From: Paulinella micropora
Lineage: Eukaryota > Cercozoa > Imbricatea > Euglyphida
Direction: 5' to 3'
Assembly: GCA_009731375.1 (NCBI GenBank)
Contig: BJOX01000218.1
Span: forward strand, 307,923 to 371,922
Length of the DNA: 64,000 nt
The first letter of the stretch is position 1. The number at the start of each line of letters is the position of its first letter. The notes beneath the pieces are model-generated. The model did no database searches and was not told the origin of the DNA. It saw only the letters and a program-made list of their open reading frames with translations. Positions 57,306 to 64,000 of this stretch are shown here, one piece after another. A program made the position numbers and the translations under genes.

Positions 57306-58080
57306 TACTATTTCTCTCCTGTTTCTCTCCTTTCCCTCTCTCATCTTCCTTTCATGTGCTGCCTGTGACACCACTGTCACAGCCTTCTCGCCCTTTCTCT
57401 CCTGCGGACCCTTCCACCCCGCAACCGGGTGTCTACTATGGCCCAGCTAGTGTGCTAGGGAGTGATCCTTCTCTCACAGCCTTCCCTTCTCTAGGGTCAG
57501 CTGATAGGGCTCCCCACCCCTATCCTTTTCCACTTTTCCTTTTGCTTGAATGCTGGGTTGTGACTCCTCGCCTTTTCTGACCTTGAAGGTGTCTAGACAG
57601 CTCTTTCCTTCGGCCTCCAGCGCTTGTGACTACTTGCTGGTGTCTGCCTGCTCCATTCGACTTGTTCGTCTCACACGCGAGCTTCTAACTTGTTGCTCAG
57701 ACTGTTTTTCTCATTGGCCACGGCGAGTCTCTCCTCCCCCTCATCTTCCCTCTCTCTTCCTTTTCTCCCTTATCCGCGGACTAGTTCTTCTCCCATGGCT
57801 TGTCTGCTCTCTTCAATTACTTTCCTCTTCTCCCTCTATTGTTGTGGTTCTACTATAGTGCATGCTCTTCTGCTCTTTTTTCCTCTATCTTTATTTCTGA
57901 TTTCTGAGCTCTAGAGCCCTATAGTACAGTGAGCAAGCTCTGGCGTCCCGAGTCGGCTGGGGATGATTAGACATTTAATACTTGTCTAAGTGGCTCCTAA
58001 AATCCGTTACCCGCGCATCATTGATTTATTCATCTTAATTAAATTAAAGGCCGTCATCCATGCACCATCATGCCGCTGGT
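57306..58080. other. Pyrimidine-rich unique sequence, no gene assigned
   Basis: C/T-rich sequence with open frames rich in Ser, Pro and Leu. No motif or splice-phase support. Confidence 0.4.
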
Positions 58081-58104
58081 TTAATTACTGTAATTAAATT
58101 TACA

Positions 58105-58217
58105 ATAACAACAGCAACAACAACAACAACAACAACAAAACACCACCAACAACAACACAACAACAACAACACAACAACAAGAACAACAAGAACAACAAGA
58201 ACAACAAGAACAACAAG

Positions 58218-58249
<32 letters not shown>

Positions 58250-58338
58250 AAACAACAACAACAGTGGCAAACAACAACAACAGTGGCACTTAAAGGCCGT
58301 TAGCCACGCATTGATTTAGTTATTCAATCAAATTGAAG

Positions 58339-58397
<59 letters not shown>

Positions 58398-58415
58398 CCA
58401 CAACAACAACATTTA
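58105..58415. repeat. (CAA)n arrays
   Basis: CAA with CAC, GAA and AAC variants in two blocks. Confidence 0.95.
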
Positions 58416-59400
58416 TGTGGTTCCCTTGAGTTCTATCTCTAAATAAAAGACAAAAAGTAAATACCTGCAACCGCTAATTAACGCACCTAAGAAAATAATA
58501 GGACTAATATGCCGCACCAATAGGACAGCACATACACTACCCTACTAACGAAGCATAAGCTACTTAACATAAGTAACATAATAATATAATATCACACAGA
58601 GAGCCTCACTGGTTTAAAAGTAAGCTCAAAGAGCACCTACTAAAAAAACAACAAGATAGCGCTTAGCCCATACACTCATATATCTTATCACCATTACTCT
58701 AACCGCGCGCATGAGACCTCGCATGGAAACAAAAGAATTTGTTCGCAGCGTAAGCTCACGATTATTGACATTCGGGTTTGCGCGCCTGAATATGGATTTT
58801 CCGTGGGTGATTTAAGATTTACTGGTGATAGATTTCATGGTTTAAGCAAGGATTGGATTTTCAATTCGATCTCGGGGTCGGCATATGAATACATATTTAT
58901 ATGTATGATGCATATCTTGAGTGTGTTTATTTACACACACACTGTGATAACAACGTAACCAGAAAGAATATTTATATACACACTAGTACTCACACTGTGA
59001 CAACAACGTAACCAGAAAGAATATGATGGCGTATACGTTCAAGGACTCATGACTTCCAATAGTCAAGCACTTTTTGACTTAGGGTATAACTTGATCGACC
59101 GCGATATCGCGACTCTACCTATACATACAAATATATATCAAAGATTAATACTAATATTACATTTAATTATTTAATAATGTACAAACGATGGCTTCACCTC
59201 GATGAATGTCTGTTTTAGGCTTGGCGTTTTAGTGAAATCCTTGCGAAATGTTTCTCTAGACCAACCAACCAACAGCAACATGCGGTGGCACAAATGGCCG
59301 GTTAACAGTGGCAAGAATTAGCTATATCTTCCATATCACTACCCCCAAATTGCCCCAAAGCTCTCCGTAGGATCTACTAGATTCTGTAAGTTTATTTTTT
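58416..59400. other. AT-rich unique sequence, no gene assigned
   Basis: No coding signal seen. A short direct repeat (GTGATAACAACGTAACCAGAAAGAATAT; 58944 and 58996 regions) is present. Confidence 0.4.
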
Positions 59401-59409
59401 GTGTGCCAG

Positions 59410-59850
59410 GTTATATTTGTATTTGTCAATTGCTGCATAGTATGGGTTACTTGGTCCCAAACACCAGGTCAAGGAATATAATCGATACACCTCCAAGTCG
59501 AAACAAGAAGCATACTTGTATTAGTCGAAAAAAAACGCAATGCACGGGAAACCTGCTCATGCTTGAAGGCATCCCGGCGGGGATGGGCAATTTTGTCAGC
59601 GAAATAGCGTACGTCCTGACTCATGAAAACACCAGTCCAGGTATGAACCTTTCTCTGCGACCCGGCACATCACTAAGCACATCGCAACAAAATCAGTTTA
59701 GCACAAAGCACATTCCTTTTAGTAAAATGTTCACTGTTGGCGGTTTGACTTGTTTGGGACCAGATTGGTACATGCCGAAGTACAAATTTCCCGACTGCCC
59801 AAAATGTCACCACCCGACCTATCTGCTGTACTGCGATGATGCGTGTGTGC
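59410..59850 (+). CDS. Candidate exon with zinc-ribbon-like cysteines
   Basis: Acceptor GTGTGCCAG (59401-59409). The frame reads YICICQLLHSMGYLVPNTRS ... LLMLEGIPAGMGNFVSEIAY ... FTVGGLTCLGPDWYMPKYKF, then PDCPKCHHPTYLLYCDDAC. C-x2-C-H ... C suggests a metal-binding end. It then merges into (GT)n/(TC)n. A later fragment at about 60608-60689 (IRCHHCQEYVGPRTDK and TAG) has a similar Cys pair, and a short frame at 60499-60540 (GGKEVEAFMKNDMW) may be an exon between them. Family not recognised. Confidence 0.4.
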
Positions 59851-59867
59851 GTGTATCGGTTTGTTGA

Positions 59868-60475
<608 letters not shown>

Positions 60476-60763
60476 GCGTAGGAAGCGCGTGTTATGCAGG
60501 TGGGAAGGAGGTAGAAGCATTCATGAAGAACGACATGTGGTAAATAAACTTTTTGCCTCTCTCTCTGTCTCTCTCTCTCTCTCTCTCTCCCCGGGGTCTT
60601 TCTCATGCATATACATACACCATGCCTGCACGCTGTGGATTAGGTGCCACCACTGTCAGGAGTACGTTGGTCCCAGAACCGACAAATAGCCTTTCCCCCT
60701 AACCCCCCCCCTCCCCCNNNNNNNNNNCAGAACCTGCCACTAACCTCATTCAAACCGCTCCTC

Positions 60764-60812
60764 CTCCTCCTCCTCCTCCTCCTCCTCCTCCTCTCCTCCT
60801 CCTTCTCCTGGC
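60764..60812. repeat. (CTC)n
   Basis: Trinucleotide CTC run right after the 60718-60727 gap. Confidence 0.9.
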
Positions 60813-61526
60813 CAGTTTCTAAAACCCACTATGCCCCTTTCCCTCGCTCCTCCTTTCTGTCACAATAATGTTTCTACAACCCGCATCTATTCTTTTCGTC
60901 CATACCAAGCCTTACCTCCACCTCAGTACACTCCTCGCTTGTCTTCTTGCGCCACAGCAGACTCCACTCTCTTTGCTGGAGTCTATTAATCACGGCGACC
61001 TTTTCCTTTCCCTATCCCTGGTGTTGCTCAAAGTGTAATTACCGACCGATGCAAGTTTCGGTTTCTATCATTCAATGCTAATAGAAAAATTTCCCACTTT
61101 TATTAATAACTTGTGACGTAGTATGACTCGCGATGCAGCGGATGCTTTTGAATCCGCAGAGTCCTATGTTGAACACATCCTTTGAAAACCCTGGCTTGAA
61201 CTGTCCTTTTAAAATATATATATATATATATATATATTTTAAAGAAAAAAATTTATTTTCTTTTATTTAATATTAATTTGAAGTATTAATACCGTGAACA
61301 TTCATGTAGGCCAGCCTGGCAGGTTGCGCGGGCTCGGAAAAAATTAGCGCAGAAAAAAATTAGAGTGGAAAAAAAAGTTAAGCGCCAGAAATTCGATTAA
61401 GGCAACGCCTTTATGACCGTTACTGGTCACCTAAACTAAAATAGAATTCCGAGTCTCAAGTTCAAAATTCAAATTAGTAAAAAATATAGTATTAAATTAT
61501 TGTTATTATAATATAATATTAATGCC
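60813..61526. other. Unique sequence with AT-rich part, no gene assigned
   Basis: AT repeat 61211-61238 forms a near-palindrome with flanking AAAATATAT/ATATATTTT. Nothing else recognised. Confidence 0.4.
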
Positions 61527-62337
61527 CAGGACCCAGCAGACACCAGATTGTTATGGGTGGGGTTTCGAGGCAGCTCTAGCAACCGCGCTTGGTGTATGCA
61601 CTTGCACATTCGGTGACGTCTTGCAAGAGGTTGCTGGGACTGCGGAATAACCTCGGCTTAGTGCAGTCTTGCCCTCAGGAGCTCCATCGGTGGCCCCGAT
61701 CATCAGGCGAGAGACTGACACGGGGGGGTGGAGGACCTCGAACAAGGGTATTGGAGGCTTATGTCCGTTGAGGATATGCCATTAGCTGCATCAGTACGCC
61801 TCAGATATAGTAAATCTGCCTTGGAGTGTTGGCTCGGACTGCCAGTGTGACATATTTGAGGGAAATCCCGATGAAAAAACCTAGTCACACTTGCTAAACA
61901 GAGTTCCAGCCCAATGATGGCCTCAAGGCGTTAAACTGTGACGCCAACTCATAACCCTTTGGTGGTAGATGCTGGGGAGGAGGGTCGTTGCGCGCGTAAA
62001 AGATCTTAAACTCCGCATATGCTGGTTGATAGCCCACTGGCAGGACCCACTGAGCAGACACCAGATTGTTATGGGTGGGGTTTCGAGGCAGCTCTAGCAA
62101 CCGCGCTTGGTGTATGCACTTGCACATGATTCGGTGACGTCTTGCAAGAGGTTGCTCAGTGGGACTGCGGAATAACCTCGGCTTAGTGCAGTCTTGCCCT
62201 CAGGAGCTCCATCGGTGGCCCCGATCATCAGGCGAGAGACTGACAAGGGGGGGTGGAGGACCTCGAACAAGGGTATTGGAGGCTTATGTCCGTTGAGGAT
62301 ATGCCATTAGCTGCATCAGTACGCCTTAGATATAGTA
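61527..62337 (-). repeat. Dispersed repeat R2, 1.6 tandem copies of a 514-bp unit
   Basis: Unit 61527-62040 is repeated from 62041 to about 62337, and part of it (61780-61990) recurs at 5839-6034. The minus strand carries ORF pieces (KCIHQARLLELPRNPTHNNL ... YARNDPPPQHLPPKGYELAS) kept in more than one copy, so it may derive from a coding mobile element. Copies differ by 3-4-nt insertions (ACTG, GAT, CAGT, ATG). Confidence 0.85.
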
Positions 62338-63040
62338 AATATAATATTAATATAGTAATGTTTTAACTTGTAAGGACGGCCTTGACACTGACTAGCCTCC
62401 TGCGAGGAAATTACCAACCGGCAATCAATTGAATACACACACGGCTGTCAATTTACCTCAAAATACTTCCTGCCGAGGTCAGGAAAGGTACCAAAAGACA
62501 CTGGGACGCAATTCCAATTTATTTAGTATGCTTACTTGACAGACTCCTTGTCCTTGCGAAACGCTGGCCAATGAAAATTCTGAGAACTAACGAGAATATT
62601 TCAAGTGGAACACGAGTTGTGTAGCAGTTGGAGTTGTTCAAGTCAGTCTGGGAAAAATTTGAACTGATAGTTTCGGGTTGGTAAACTCGAAAACCAAACT
62701 TGATTCGGGAAGGCTAGGCGGGAATGGCTGGATAAATGTAAAAACGCAGTCAAACATTGTTTTTTCTGCACACTCTAACTGACTTGTCCACAAATATACC
62801 GCAACGTGCGTGTTTCACGGGAAATCAGGGGAAAAGGCAACAGAGGTCGAAAAAAAGGCAATAGTTGATCTTTTCTAAAAAGAACTTTCACTTGATCGTT
62901 TGAAATTATTTCTGAAAGAAATCGAAACAAGCTTCATGTCAACTATTCTCTTTTTGTATCTCTTGGTACCTCTTCCATTTTATCTCTTCTGCTTCCCACT
63001 CAGCTCTACGAGTGGCAAGTATTCTATTAAAACAGTGCTT
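62338..63040. other. Unique sequence, no gene recognised
   Basis: Mixed composition. A minus-strand frame near 63000 (TRRAEWEAEEIKWKRYQEIQ) has a helical look but no support beyond length. Confidence 0.4.
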
Positions 63041-63042
63041 GC

Positions 63043-63044
<2 letters not shown>

Positions 63045-63096
<52 letters not shown>

Positions 63097-63113
63097 AAAA
63101 CCCNNNNNNNNNN
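63045..63113. repeat. Poly-A and gap
   Basis: About 50 A followed by GGAAAACCC and a 10-N gap. Confidence 0.95.
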
Positions 63114-63534
63114 GTCAAAAAGAGTGAATTGTCAACGGTAAAGGTTTGGCCGGTCGTTAACACAGAAGTGTCACCACACCTACATAATCGAAGGAGACGC
63201 TGCCAGGCTTATATGCTACTTGAAAAATCAAGATAAAGAATCGGCGGACGCCAAAAATTACAAAAGTCAAGACATTCTCCCCGCGGTAAATTAAATGTTT
63301 TGAGAAAGATAAAGTGGACCAAAGAAGCGTCAAGACACCAGGTCTTCAGTTTCTGTGAGAGCAAACAAGCAGGTTGCAACAGATGAGACGAGGCTTCATT
63401 TTGCGTACGACTGAGTGAGACGAAATGAATTAAGTTGGCTTCGGGCTTGAGGATCTGTGTGCGTGGCAGGGGGAGGAGGAGCAGGAGCAGGAGCAGCAGG
63501 AGCAGGAGCAGGAGGAAGAGGAGAAAGGGTGTGC

Positions 63535-63544
63535 GTGTATGCGT

Positions 63545-63575
<31 letters not shown>

Positions 63576-63608
63576 GGGGGGGGGAAAGGGGGGGGGCCNN
63601 NNNNNNNN
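63535..63608. repeat. (GT)n, poly-G, gap
   Basis: GT dinucleotides, 26 G, AAAGGGGGGGGG and a 10-N gap. Confidence 0.95.
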
Positions 63609-63799
63609 CTTGTTTGTGTCCAGTTACAAAGTCAACTCTCCTGGAATCATCCTAGACACACACACAACATAGATACATGCATGCATGCATACACAACTAT
63701 GTGCATGCCAACACAGAACGAAAAGCACAGGCTTTGGTAAGGAAGAAAGGGAAAGTGTATGTAGTAATGTGTGTGTGTGCATGTCTTCTGTGCATGTAG

Positions 63800-64000
<201 letters not shown>

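Noticed and set aside
57356-57914. Pro/Ser- and Leu-rich ORFs
   Set aside because: Low complexity, overlapping in several frames, with no splice or motif support.

Overview
The window is nuclear DNA of a eukaryote, most likely a unicellular or otherwise poorly sampled lineage. Coding sequence is split into many short exons (often 30-100 nt) with GT/AG borders. There are Ty1/copia LTR retrotransposons and a tRNA-derived SINE, and no bacterial operon signals. I cannot name the species. The assembly is a scaffold with 15 N gaps, many of them next to poly-C, poly-G, poly-A or poly-T tracts. Di-, tri-, tetra- and hexanucleotide repeats make up a large share of the window.

Layout. 0-13 kb: a RanBP2-zinc-finger/BTB protein on the minus strand is divergent from a plus-strand set of exons that begins with a BAH-like domain (2361-5204). 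A second run of exons, partly phase-consistent, follows to a stop at 12742. 13-22 kb: poorly conserved exons, a SINE with target-site duplications, a decayed ORF and an unrecognised minus-strand gene. 22-44.4 kb: a nested retrotransposon complex. An older minus-strand copia-type element (LTRs 22070-22409 and 44033-44379) contains a younger plus-strand copia-type element (22594-30896, perfect 5-bp target duplication) in its 3' untranslated part. Between its gag and pol it also contains the 3' half of a succinate-semialdehyde-type aldehyde dehydrogenase gene (36.4-41.1 kb) on the opposite strand, with one exon inverted. LTR divergence (about 1.5% in the inner element, about 3% in the outer) agrees with the nesting order. 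44-54 kb: mostly simple repeats, which are the introns of a minus-strand multi-exon gene (47.7-56.3 kb). I can follow that gene exon by exon with consistent splice phases. It encodes a kinase-fold-like protein with an HCNAHTNNF loop and a CDLDM motif. 56-64 kb: repeats, one zinc-ribbon-like exon, and a tandemly duplicated 514-bp dispersed repeat.

The most interesting signals are: (i) a minisatellite of about 13 units (50.5-51.9 kb) whose unit is the 5' end of a coding exon plus its intron acceptor; (ii) the aldehyde dehydrogenase gene lodged inside a retroelement; (iii) retroelement primer-binding sites that look like the complement of the initiator-tRNA anticodon arm, overlapping the gag coding start; (iv) a MYND-finger remnant in one copia element; and (v) dispersed repeats whose ends are fused to (TATC)n arrays. 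Gene models come from reading splice signals by eye; exon borders are inferred, not transcript-supported.
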